NCBI GenBank assembly: GCA_002397155.1
Contig: DGZR01000088.1
Span: 1 to 31,351, forward strand
DNA: 31,351 bases
Reading direction: 5' to 3'
Origin: Firmicutes bacterium UBA4975
GTDB taxonomy: Bacteria > Bacillota > Proteinivoracia > UBA4975
This document shows positions 1 to 6,967 of the stretch, piece by piece. The notes below the pieces were generated by a model. It was given only the letters and a program-made list of their open reading frames with translations. It was not told the origin of the DNA and searched no databases. Each line of letters begins with the position of its first letter. Position 1 is the first letter of the stretch. A program made the translations under genes and the position numbers.

Positions 1-80
1 CTACAGTAACTTGACACGACCGCAAGTTATTTTGCTTTGGCGGCGATTTTCGTTTTGTGATAATATCAAAGGTGGCGGTG

Positions 81-641
81 ATGGAAATGAGGGTTGTGGC
101 GGGCAGTTTCAAGGGTCGGCCTTTGCTCACTCCCCCCGGGTGCCGGACCCGGCCCACGGCCGGCAAGGTGCGGGAAGCGATTTTCAGCAGCCTTATGGCA
201 GAAACCCCCGGTTCGGTATGGCTGGACCTTTTTGCCGGCAGCGGCGCCATGGGAATTGAGGCCCTGAGCCGGGGAGCGGCTTACTGTTTTTTTGCCGACG
301 ACGACCGCCTGGCCTGGGCGGTAATCAGGAAAAACTTGGCCACCCTGGGTCTGGGCCCTGACCGGGCTCGCCTTTTTAAGGCCGACGCGGAAAAGGCCTG
401 CGCTCTCATCGCCGCAGAACACGGGCAAATTATCAGTGTGGCCTACCTGGACCCCCCTTACGGCGACCAGGATCTGTATGGGGCGGCGCTGGCCCTTTTG
501 CCCGCGCTTTTAGCGCCCGAGGGGCTGGTGGTTATCGAACACCGGCGGGACTGGCAGCCGGTTTTACCCTGGGCTTGGCCCCTAAAGACCAGGGAGTACG
601 GACGGACAGGGGTCTCATATTACCGGAAGGGGAGAGTTTAG
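81..641 (+). CDS. rsmD: 16S rRNA (guanine-966-N2)-methyltransferase RsmD
   Basis: SAM-dependent methyltransferase that modifies a guanine of 16S rRNA (G966 in E. coli) during 30S assembly in the cytoplasm. The 186-residue protein has the family N-terminus (RVVAGSFKGR near residue 4), the SAM-binding motif DLFAGSGAMGIEALSRG at about 49-65 and the catalytic DPPYG at 124-128; length is normal. I chose ATG 81 because AAAGGTGG (68-75) lies 5 bases upstream; ATG 87 is possible, and an in-frame GTG at 57 would add eight residues unlike the family. The stop overlaps the coaD start by one base, and rsmD-coaD is a common pair in Firmicutes. No convincing promoter is visible in the 80 bases upstream. 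Confidence 0.95.
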   Translation: MEMRVVAGSFKGRPLLTPPGCRTRPTAGKVREAIFSSLMAETPGSVWLDLFAGSGAMGIEALSRGAAYCFFADDDRLAWAVIRKNLATLGLGPDRARLFKADAEKACALIAAEHGQIISVAYLDPPYGDQDLYGAALALLPALLAPEGLVVIEHRRDWQPVLPWAWPLKTREYGRTGVSYYRKGRV

Positions 642-1120
642 TGGCAGAGGCAGTGTATCCCGGCAGTTTTGATCCCGTCACCATGGGACACTTGGACATC
701 ATTCGGCGTTCGGCCCGCATCTTCGACCGGGTCTACGTGGCAGTAGCGGTAAACCTGAGCAAGAGCCCGCTCTTTACCACCGAACAGCGGATGGCTCACC
801 TCCGGACCGCCACCTGCGGCCTAAAAAACGTCGAAGTCGTGACTTTTGACGGCCTCCTGGTGGATGCGGCCAATAAATACGGGACCAAGATCATCATCAA
901 GGGCTTGCGGGCCATATCTGATTTTGAATTTGAGTTTCAGATGGCCCTGATGAACAAAAAACTGGGGGAGGACGTGGAGACCCTTTTTATGGCTACCTGC
1001 ACTAATTACTCCTACCTTAGTTCCAGTTTAGTCAAAGAAGTGGCCCGCTTGGGGGGCAGCATCAAGGATCTGGTGCCGCCTTCGGTCCACGATGATATCC
1101 TAAATCAGCTCCGGGGCTGA
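641..1120 (+). CDS. coaD: Phosphopantetheine adenylyltransferase (CoaD)
   Basis: Catalyses ATP + 4'-phosphopantetheine to dephospho-CoA, the penultimate step of coenzyme A synthesis. The 159-residue protein has the nucleotidyltransferase signature YPGSFDPVTMGHLDII near the N-terminus (the TxGH-type motif is TMGH), the KGLRAISDFEFEFQMALMN segment, and YSYLSSSLVKEVARLGG towards the end. The GTG start at 641 follows AAGGGGAG (627-634) by 6 bases and sits in TAGTG, overlapping the rsmD stop by one base, which suggests coupled translation. An open extension back to 575 lies inside rsmD and is not family-like. Its last 16 bases overlap the tail of ylbJ on the other strand. Confidence 0.96.
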   Translation: MAEAVYPGSFDPVTMGHLDIIRRSARIFDRVYVAVAVNLSKSPLFTTEQRMAHLRTATCGLKNVEVVTFDGLLVDAANKYGTKIIIKGLRAISDFEFEFQMALMNKKLGEDVETLFMATCTNYSYLSSSLVKEVARLGGSIKDLVPPSVHDDILNQLRG

Positions 1121-2298
1121 TTTATTTTGAAGACCGCCAGTTTTACCCGGCCCAGAGCGGAAAAAAAGGCCAAAGTCAAGCCGACCCCTGCCGGGATCAG
1201 CAGGGACAGGGCGAGTCCTGCCAGACTGAACAGGTATTTCCGGCCCAGACTCAAGGTTACATAGAGGGCGGCTGTCGGCAGGGGGGGCAGCCAGGTACAG
1301 CGGAGGAGCAAGAAAGCAAAGAGAGCGGCAAGGGCTGCCTGGAGAGCCCGGGCGAGATAAAAGGGCTTGAGGGAGAGGTCGGTGTTCCCGGCAAAACTGG
1401 CTGCCTGCCCCTGGACCGAGAGGCCGCCCCAGGCAATCATGGCGCTCATGGCAACCACTTTTGCCCCCATGGTCAGCGAGGACTGGGCCGCCAAGCGGCA
1501 GCCGTTGGTCACTTCGAGGAACCCGGTGAGAATCAGTTTGACGGTTTGGCCCGGAACCTGGAAGAGGGCGGCAAGCCCATCGGTCAAGCCAGATACACCG
1601 ACCAGTTCGATCAGCACAGAAAAGCTGATGATAAAGCCTCCAACCAAGGTCAAGGAGGCAAAAGCTTTTTTTACCGCATCGCCCAAGAGTGTTCCCAGGG
1701 GCCGACCATCTGCCCGGCGGGCCGCGACCAGGGCGGCGGCCGCCCGGCCCAGGAGGGGCCCGGTCCTTTGCGGCGGGGGTTTCTCAAGCCCGCCGCCGCC
1801 GTGGAAACGCAGAGCCAGGCCGGTGACCAAGCAGGATAAGTAGTGGGCCAGGAGGATGACCGGACCTCCTTCCGGCCAGCCCAAGAGGCCCGTGGCCACC
1901 GCCCCCGTCATAAAAAGGGGGCCGGCGGTACTGGCAAAGGAGAGGAGCCTTTCCCCCTCTTTTTTGCTCAATACCCCTTTTTGCCGGTACTGGGAGGCAA
2001 GCATGGCGCCCATGGGGAAGCCTGAAGCGAGACTGACGGCCAAGACGAAGCCGCCGCTCCCGGGCACGCGAAACAGCGGCCTCATCACCGGCTCCAAAAG
2101 CACCCCCAGACAGTGCACTGCGCCCAACCCCATGAGCAGCTCCGCCCCGACAAAAAATGGGAGCAGGGAGGGGAGGACGACGTTCCACCATAAAGCCAGC
2201 CCCTCCGCCGAAGCGGCATAAGTAGCCTGGGGGCAGGCCACCAGGGCGGCGACCAAGAGGATGGCGAACCCGGCGGCCAGGTAGTGCTTAAGGTTCAT
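1105..2298 (-). CDS. ylbJ: Sporulation integral membrane protein YlbJ
   Basis: Multi-pass membrane protein of the nucleoside-recognition/Gate type; in Bacillus subtilis YlbJ is needed for spore cortex formation. The 397-residue protein is strongly hydrophobic, with about eight likely membrane segments. It has the segments ASGFPMGAMLASQYRQKG (near 93-110) and GFLEVTNGCRL in the second half, typical of the family. The start is ATG 2298, 7 bases from AAGGAGGG; a GTG at 2301 is only 4 bases from it. It is transcribed against its neighbours, convergent with coaD (16-base overlap) and divergent from the patatin-like gene. I could not fit a clear sigma-E promoter in the 68-base upstream gap. Its presence supports an endospore former. 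Confidence 0.9.
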   Translation of the reverse strand: MNLKHYLAAGFAILLVAALVACPQATYAASAEGLALWWNVVLPSLLPFFVGAELLMGLGAVHCLGVLLEPVMRPLFRVPGSGGFVLAVSLASGFPMGAMLASQYRQKGVLSKKEGERLLSFASTAGPLFMTGAVATGLLGWPEGGPVILLAHYLSCLVTGLALRFHGGGGLEKPPPQRTGPLLGRAAAALVAARRADGRPLGTLLGDAVKKAFASLTLVGGFIISFSVLIELVGVSGLTDGLAALFQVPGQTVKLILTGFLEVTNGCRLAAQSSLTMGAKVVAMSAMIAWGGLSVQGQAASFAGNTDLSLKPFYLARALQAALAALFAFLLLRCTWLPPLPTAALYVTLSLGRKYLFSLAGLALSLLIPAGVGLTLAFFSALGRVKLAVFKINQPRS

Positions 2299-2366
2299 CA
2301 CGGGACCCTCCTTACAGTATTACCATTATTACCCCGGCGGCCAATATATAACTGGAGGTTGACTTT

Positions 2367-3146
2367 ATGAAAAGAGCGAAAATCGGCCTGGCCCTCGGGG
2401 CGGGCGCCGCCAGGGGCCTGGCCCATCTCGGGGTGCTGCGGGTCCTGGAAAGACGCCGGATTGCCGTGGATTTCTTGGCCGGTTCCAGTATGGGGGCTCT
2501 CCTGGGCTGTCTCTATGCCTGCGGCCTGGGACCGGACTTTATGATCAAGTTTGCCAACCAGCTAAAAGCCACCTCCTGGGTCGACCTGGGCTTGCCCAAG
2601 AGGGGCTTCATCAGCGGGAATAAGGTAGAGGCCCTGCTCCGCCTCTTGACCCGGGACCGGTCTTTTGCCGATCTGGAAACGCCCTTTGCCGCCGTGGCCA
2701 CCGATATCGAGCGGGGGGAGCGGGTGGTGCTCCGCCAGGGGAAACTGGCCCCGGCGGTTCGGGCTAGCTGCAGCATCCCCGTGGTCTTCAAGCCCGTCCC
2801 CTTAGGAGGCCGCCTCTTAGTGGACGGCGGCCTGGTGGACCAGGTGCCGGTGCAGGTGGTAAAAGAAATGGGGGCGGACTTTTGCCTTGCCGTGGATGTA
2901 AACCGGCAAGGAGGATACCAGCCGGTAAATAACATCATTGACGTCATGTTTCAGACCTTGGAGATCATGGAAAAAAAGAACCTGGGGGCCAGTCTCCAGA
3001 AAGCGGATGTCCTCATCCGGCCCCAAGTCGGCCACATCGGCCTCACCCACTTTCAGCGGGTGGATGAACTGGTGGCCCTGGGCGAAGCGGCGGCGGAAGA
3101 GGCTTTGGCTCAGTTTCCCGCCTGCCTCGAGGCGGCAGGCCGGTAA
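2367..3146 (+). CDS. ylbK: Patatin-like phospholipase (YlbK/RssA type)
   Basis: Predicted serine hydrolase of the patatin family, 259 residues, probably cytoplasmic because no signal peptide is seen. Three family elements are present: the glycine-rich oxyanion loop ALGAGAARGLAHLGVL (9-24), the nucleophile elbow GSSMG with Ser41, and the DGG motif with Asp153, giving the Ser-Asp dyad. The true substrate is unknown. ATG 2367 follows GGAGG (2354-2358) by 8 bases. In B. subtilis the order is ylbJ-ylbK-ylbL-ylbM; here ylbK lies between ylbJ and the ylbM homologue tmcAL, but the PDZ protease gene ylbL is absent. No well-formed promoter is seen in the 65-base upstream gap. Confidence 0.88.
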   Translation: MKRAKIGLALGAGAARGLAHLGVLRVLERRRIAVDFLAGSSMGALLGCLYACGLGPDFMIKFANQLKATSWVDLGLPKRGFISGNKVEALLRLLTRDRSFADLETPFAAVATDIERGERVVLRQGKLAPAVRASCSIPVVFKPVPLGGRLLVDGGLVDQVPVQVVKEMGADFCLAVDVNRQGGYQPVNNIIDVMFQTLEIMEKKNLGASLQKADVLIRPQVGHIGLTHFQRVDELVALGEAAAEEALAQFPACLEAAGR

Positions 3147-3167
3147 AAAAAAAGACCCCGGGGGTCA
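3145..3167 (-). terminator. Rho-independent terminator of tmcAL
   Basis: Read on the reverse strand, a short GC hairpin (arms GACC/GGTC around C and G runs, forward positions about 3154-3166) is followed at once by nine T residues (forward A run 3145-3153). It overlaps the tmcAL stop codon and the end of the convergent ylbK gene. The stem is short, so efficiency is uncertain. Confidence 0.55.
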
Positions 3168-4280
3168 GGGTTTGCCGCCTTGCCCTAAACGGTATACCTT
3201 TTCGGCAAGAAGGTCTAAGTCCAGCAGTTTTTTGGCCGCCGGGTCCAAGCGGGGAATGTCCCGGGCCGAATAGAGCAGGGGGACGCCGGACCGGGCCAGC
3301 CGGGGCAGCAGTTCCTTGCCCCGGGGAGCGACGGCCAAAACCCGCAGGTAGGGGACGGGCCCGGTGTAACTATAGCTTTCAAAGCCCAGCAAGGCCTGGA
3401 AGACCAGGCGCTGGAGCCGCACCAAGGGATAGCGCTTGCTCTTGATTGCCGCCAGCAATTCAGCTAGGCTGGAACTCTGGGCTAAAGCCCGGCAGACTCG
3501 GTTTTCCAGGCCCTCGGAGCAGGCGGGCAGGGCTTTGATCCCCGGCGCCCCCAGGCGGGTCAGGGCGTAAAAAATCCCCTGGGTAAAGTCCTCGGCCCCG
3601 CGTAGGCCTGCCCCCGCCAGGGCGGCCCGCAAGATCGGGGCGGCATCCGGAGGGATGTGGGCAAAAGCCTCATCTTCCCGGCCTAAGCCCAGGAGCCTTC
3701 GCACTTGGCCGGCCCGAATTCCCCCTTCCTCCCGCTTGAGGGTGTGGGGGGTGATGGCGGTCTTGGCCAGGGCCCGCAGGTACTCCAGGCCTAGGACGTT
3801 ATTCGGACCCTGCAAAAGGGAGGCGAAAGAGGGCCGGCAGGCACCGGCCGCTTGCTGGATGGCGGCGGCGTAAGGAATACCCCTTGCCAGCCCCCGGCGG
3901 ATTGCTGCTTGGGCCCCCGGTTTTTCCAGCCAGGAGGCCAGCCGGCCCAAGTCTGCCAGACTGCCGGACTCGCTGCCAAAACTCAAGCTGCTGGCGCCGC
4001 AGGCCGCCAAGATACTGACTCCGGCCCGGGCATACCCTTCAGCGCTCCTGAGGACAAACCACACCGGAATTTCCAGCACCAGGTCCGCCCCCGCCGCCAC
4101 CGCCATTCTCGCCCGGCTCCACTTATCGGCCAGGGCGGGCGCCCCCCGCTGGACAAAATTGCCGCTCAGGGCGATTATCCCGTACTGGCAGCGGCTCTCC
4201 AAGAGGGCCCGCTCCAAGTGGAGGGCGTGGCCAGTGTGCAAGGGATTGTACTCGGCGATTATCCCCAGTATTCCAGTCAT
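3165..4280 (-). CDS. tmcAL: tRNA(Met) cytidine acetate ligase TmcAL
   Basis: Family member (B. subtilis YlbM) that activates acetate with ATP and acetylates the wobble cytidine C34 of elongator tRNA-Met, an alternative to the acetyl-CoA enzyme TmcA. The 371-residue protein opens with GIIAEYNPLHTGHALHLERA, where HTGH (15-18) is the nucleotidyltransferase motif, followed by SGNFVQRGAPALADKWSRA. It is somewhat shorter than the Bacillus protein (about 415). ATG 4280 is preceded by AGGGG about 9 bases upstream. It diverges from ackA across a 67-base gap, so an acetate-using tRNA enzyme and acetate kinase share a promoter region. A terminator overlaps the stop. Confidence 0.9.
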   Translation of the reverse strand: MTGILGIIAEYNPLHTGHALHLERALLESRCQYGIIALSGNFVQRGAPALADKWSRARMAVAAGADLVLEIPVWFVLRSAEGYARAGVSILAACGASSLSFGSESGSLADLGRLASWLEKPGAQAAIRRGLARGIPYAAAIQQAAGACRPSFASLLQGPNNVLGLEYLRALAKTAITPHTLKREEGGIRAGQVRRLLGLGREDEAFAHIPPDAAPILRAALAGAGLRGAEDFTQGIFYALTRLGAPGIKALPACSEGLENRVCRALAQSSSLAELLAAIKSKRYPLVRLQRLVFQALLGFESYSYTGPVPYLRVLAVAPRGKELLPRLARSGVPLLYSARDIPRLDPAAKKLLDLDLLAEKVYRLGQGGKP

Positions 4281-4347
4281 TTTCCCGTCCCCTTAGTTAA
4301 AGTTGCTAAAGAAAATATACCATTTCACCCTAACGGAGGTAAAGCTC

Positions 4348-5550
4348 ATGATCATTCTAGTCATCAACTGCGGCAGTTCGTCCCTCAAGTACCAGCTTTT
4401 CTGCATGGAGGGGGAAAGGGTGCTGGCCCGGGGCCTGGTGGAGCGAATCGGGATGGCGGGTTCGGTCCTCACCGTTGCCAACCGGGACCAGGACAAGGTG
4501 CGGATCCAAACCCCCATGGCCAACCACAAAGAGGCGATCAGCCTGGTCTTGGACACCCTTACCGACGGAGAGATGGGCCCGCTGGCTCGCTACGAAGACA
4601 TCGACGCCATCGGCCACCGAGTAGTCCACGGCGGGGAAGCTTTTGCCGGTTCGGTGAAAATCGACGACCTGGTCATGGAGGCGGTAAAAGACAACATAGA
4701 CTTGGCGCCCCTGCACAACCCGCCCAATATAATGGGGATTGAGGCCTGCCGGGAGATCCTCCCCCGGGTGCCCCAAGTAGCCGTCTTCGATACGGCTTTT
4801 CACCAGACAATGCCCAAGTACGCCTTTCTCTACGGCCTGCCCTACGAGCTTTACGAAAAGCACGGTATTCGCCGCTACGGCTTCCACGGCACATCGCACA
4901 AGTACGTGGCCCTGCGGGGGGCGGTTTTGCTCGGCCGTCCTTTGGAAGAATTAAAGATTATCACCTGCCACCTGGGCAACGGGGCCAGCATCGCCGCCAT
5001 CGACCGGGGCCGTTCGGTGGAGACCAGCATGGGCTTTACCCCGCTGGAGGGCCTGATCATGGGCACTCGTTCCGGGGACATCGACCCCTCAATTATCCTG
5101 CACCTGCAAAAAGAGCTGCACATGTCCGTCGCCGAAGTGAGCGATATCCTCAACAAAAAATCGGGCATCTACGGCATTTCCGGGGTGAGCAGCGACTTTC
5201 GCGACGTAGAAAAAGCTGCGGCCGACGGCAACGAAAGGGCGCAATTGGCCCTGGAGACCTTTTACTACCAGGCGATGAAGTACATCGGCGCTTACGGGGC
5301 AGTGATGAACGGGGTGGACTTGCTGGTGTTTACCGCCGGCTTGGGGGAAAACTCCAAGGAAACCCGGGCGGAGATCTGTAAAAACCTCGGCTACCTGGGG
5401 GTGGAGCTCGACCCCGGGAAAAATGCCGTCCGGGGCCAAGAGGCCCTGATCAGCGCCGCTACTTCCCGGGTGGCGGTCTATGTCATTCCCACCAACGAAG
5501 AACTGATGATTGCCAGGGATACGGCAAAAATAGCGGGGGCTGGCTCTTGA
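4348..5550 (+). CDS. ackA: Acetate kinase
   Basis: Interconverts acetate + ATP and acetyl phosphate + ADP; in fermentative anaerobes it makes ATP from acetyl phosphate. The 400-residue protein has the family length and motifs in order: NCGSSSLKYQLF (near 7-18), GFHGTSHKYV, CHLGNGASIAA, GLIMGTRSGDIDP, GVSSDFRDVE, FTAGLGENS and ELMIARDT at the C-terminus. ATG 4348 follows GGAGGT (4335-4340) by 7 bases; an in-frame ATG at 4303 would add 15 non-family residues. No phosphotransacetylase gene is in the window. The stop overlaps the -35 box of the candidate yceD promoter. Confidence 0.97.
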   Translation: MIILVINCGSSSLKYQLFCMEGERVLARGLVERIGMAGSVLTVANRDQDKVRIQTPMANHKEAISLVLDTLTDGEMGPLARYEDIDAIGHRVVHGGEAFAGSVKIDDLVMEAVKDNIDLAPLHNPPNIMGIEACREILPRVPQVAVFDTAFHQTMPKYAFLYGLPYELYEKHGIRRYGFHGTSHKYVALRGAVLLGRPLEELKIITCHLGNGASIAAIDRGRSVETSMGFTPLEGLIMGTRSGDIDPSIILHLQKELHMSVAEVSDILNKKSGIYGISGVSSDFRDVEKAAADGNERAQLALETFYYQAMKYIGAYGAVMNGVDLLVFTAGLGENSKETRAEICKNLGYLGVELDPGKNAVRGQEALISAATSRVAVYVIPTNEELMIARDTAKIAGAGS

Positions 5551-5575
5551 CATCTGTTTCGGCGTATACTAACAT
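5547..5575 (+). promoter_or_regulatory. Sigma-A-type promoter for yceD-rpmF
   Basis: A perfect TTGACA (5547-5552) is followed after 17 bases by TAACAT (5570-5575, 4 of 6 matches to TATAAT). The -35 box overlaps the ackA stop codon, and the predicted start lies about 25 bases before the yceD start. A TATACT at 5565 is only 12 bases from the -35 and is less likely. Confidence 0.5.
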
Positions 5576-5607
5576 CAATATTGGCTTTTTTAATGGGAGT
5601 GTAAGAT

Positions 5608-6108
5608 ATGCCGATCAAGATAAACGTGCACCAGATACGGGAAAACAAGTCCGGCCAGGTGGCGGGCCGCTTTACCCTCCGGCCAGAAGAATTAGAACTG
5701 ACCAGTCCTAAGGGCGTCTGGCATCCCCTGACCTTTGACTTTACCTGCACCAACGCCGGGGACCTCTATGTGCTGGAGGGCAGGCTGGAAAGCAGCACTT
5801 CCCAGCAATGCAGCCGCTGCTTGGCGCCGGTGGAGGTTCCCCTGGCGGCCTCGGTATTGGCGCAATTTTCTCCCTACCAGCACCAGGAAAGCGAGGACTG
5901 CTGTTTTTTCCGGGGAGACGAGCTGGACATAACCGAGGTATTGCGGGAAAACGCCATCCTCGCCCTCCCGGTAAAACCCTTGTGTTCGCCGGACTGTAAG
6001 GGTTTGTGCCCTCAGTGCGGCACAGATCTGAATCAGGGCCAGTGCCAATGCAAGCCCAAGGCCGTCGATCCCCGCCTGGCCGCCTTGGCAAAACTCATCA
6101 GCAAGTAA
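5608..6108 (+). CDS. yceD: YceD/DUF177 family protein
   Basis: Member of the DUF177 family (B. subtilis YlbN, E. coli YceD), almost always found before rpmF and linked to 23S rRNA/large-subunit assembly, though its biochemical role is not settled. The 166-residue protein has the conserved CSRCLAPVEVPL segment in the middle and a C-terminal cysteine cluster CSPDCKGLCPQCGTDLNQGQ, which probably binds zinc. ATG 5608 follows GGGAG (5595-5599) by 8 bases. It is 19 bases before rpmF and shares its terminator, so the two should form a two-gene transcript. Confidence 0.9.
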   Translation: MPIKINVHQIRENKSGQVAGRFTLRPEELELTSPKGVWHPLTFDFTCTNAGDLYVLEGRLESSTSQQCSRCLAPVEVPLAASVLAQFSPYQHQESEDCCFFRGDELDITEVLRENAILALPVKPLCSPDCKGLCPQCGTDLNQGQCQCKPKAVDPRLAALAKLISK

Positions 6109-6127
6109 GTCAGGAGGTGTCCCCACA

Positions 6128-6304
6128 GTGGCAGTACCAAAGCGAAAGACTTCAAAAGCCCGGCAGGCCAAAAGGCGCTCTCAGTGGAAGCTGACCGGTC
6201 CCAATCTGATTGCATGCCCCCAATGTCACGAACTGAAGCTGCCTCATCGCGTCTGCCCTAACTGCGGCTTTTACAAGGACAAGACAGTCATCAGTCAAGA
6301 ATAG
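6128..6304 (+). CDS. rpmF: 50S ribosomal protein L32
   Basis: A 58-residue ribosomal protein of the large subunit, read directly from the sequence. It begins MAVPKRKTSKARQAKRRSQW, the invariant L32 start, and carries a zinc ribbon with Cys30, Cys33, Cys43 and Cys46 (CPQC and CPNC). Because all four cysteines are kept, this is the zinc-containing form. The GTG start at 6128 follows AGGAGGTG (6112-6119) by 8 bases. The stop codon lies within the left arm of a strong terminator. Confidence 0.97.
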   Translation: MAVPKRKTSKARQAKRRSQWKLTGPNLIACPQCHELKLPHRVCPNCGFYKDKTVISQE

Positions 6305-6326
6305 GAGCCATCCTGTTCTTTTTTTT
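6297..6326 (+). terminator. Rho-independent terminator after rpmF
   Basis: A 10-bp stem (left arm 6297-6306, right arm 6311-6320, one G-U pair) with loop GCCA is followed by a run of T residues to 6326. It includes the rpmF stop codon and separates yceD-rpmF from the fapR transcript, which begins with a promoter only two bases further on. Confidence 0.88.
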
Positions 6327-6327
6327 A

Positions 6328-6356
6328 TTGCCAAGGAAGTGAAAAAGTGCTATAGT
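6328..6356 (+). promoter_or_regulatory. Sigma-A-type promoter for fapR-plsX
   Basis: TTGCCA (6328-6333, 5 of 6 matches) and TATAGT (6351-6356, 5 of 6) are separated by the ideal 17 bases. The predicted transcript start is near 6363, directly after the rpmF terminator and about 40 bases before the fapR start codon. Confidence 0.75.
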
Positions 6357-6369
6357 TGGAAGCAGGTAA

Positions 6370-6387
6370 TAATAGTCGGTGCTATTA
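6370..6387. promoter_or_regulatory. Candidate FapR operator in the fapR leader
   Basis: A perfect 6-bp inverted repeat, TAATAG and CTATTA, flanks a 6-base spacer TCGGTG. It lies at about +8 to +25 of the predicted fapR transcript. In Bacillus, FapR represses its own operon from palindromic sites overlapping or just downstream of the promoter, and malonyl-CoA releases it. The position fits and the sequence is loosely similar to the known TTAGTACC-type half sites, but the match is not exact, so the assignment is inferred. Confidence 0.55.
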
Positions 6388-6403
6388 CAAGGGGGGGGTA
6401 GCA

Positions 6404-6967
6404 ATGCGCGCCCGAAAACGCCAGCGGCAATCGGAATTGCAAAGTTTATTGGACAGCAACCCTTTTTTAAGCGACCAAGAGCTCTCGGAGCGGTTTAGCG
6501 TCAGCATCCAGACCATCCGCTTGGACAGGATGGAACTGGGCATTCCCGAGCTGCGGGAGCGGGTGAAGATGGTGGCCAATGACGCCTACGCCAAACTGCG
6601 TTCCCTGGGCGAAGAGGAGCTGGTGGGCAACCTCCAGGACTACCAGCCCGGGGTGGGGGCGGCTTCCAGCCTGGATGTGACCATGGACATGATCTACGAC
6701 CCCACCATGACCGTTCGCCGTGAACATATCTTTGCCCAAGCCAATTCTTTGGCCGCTTTTTTAGCCGGTTTGGGAGAAGTGGAGACGGAGGCCGCCATCC
6801 AGTTCTACCGGCCGGTCTATGCCGGGGAGAGGATGGTCTCGACGGGGGTCCTGGACCCCGGGGTAAAAGGCCGGGTCACCGTCGAAGTACGGACTAGCAG
6901 CGCCGGTTCTGATGTATTTTGGGGCCGATTTACTTTTCACACCCAGAAAGGGGAAGGAGAAAGATGA
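6404..6967 (+). CDS. fapR: Fatty acid/phospholipid biosynthesis repressor FapR
   Basis: DNA-binding repressor of lipid synthesis genes that is released by malonyl-CoA. The 187-residue protein has a DeoR-like helix-turn-helix at about 22-50 (LSDQELSERFSVSIQTIRLD), a linker helix, and a C-terminal hot-dog thioesterase-like domain (EHIFAQANSLAAFLAGLG) that binds the effector in known homologues. ATG 6404 lies 5 bases after a run of eight G; an in-frame ATG at 6356 would overlap the -10 box and is rejected. The stop overlaps the plsX start in ATGA. A candidate autoregulatory palindrome lies in the leader. Confidence 0.93.
   Translation: MRARKRQRQSELQSLLDSNPFLSDQELSERFSVSIQTIRLDRMELGIPELRERVKMVANDAYAKLRSLGEEELVGNLQDYQPGVGAASSLDVTMDMIYDPTMTVRREHIFAQANSLAAFLAGLGEVETEAAIQFYRPVYAGERMVSTGVLDPGVKGRVTVEVRTSSAGSDVFWGRFTFHTQKGEGER

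Noticed and set aside
11..39. TTGACA at 11-16 as a promoter for rsmD
   Set aside because: No acceptable -10 box lies 16-18 bases downstream (GCTTTG at 34-39).
2299..2366. Sigma-E-type promoter for ylbJ in the divergent gap
   Set aside because: An AATACTGT resembles a -10 element, but no -35 element sits at the required 13-15 base spacing.
3120..3153. GCCTGCC/GGCAGGC hairpin at the end of ylbK as a forward terminator
   Set aside because: It is followed by an A run rather than a T run on the forward strand, and on the reverse strand the T run precedes it.
3852..4742. Open frame of about 296 codons on the forward strand across tmcAL and ackA
   Set aside because: It is antisense to tmcAL and out of frame with ackA, has a low-complexity Gly/Pro/Arg composition typical of GC-rich shadow frames, and no ribosome site.
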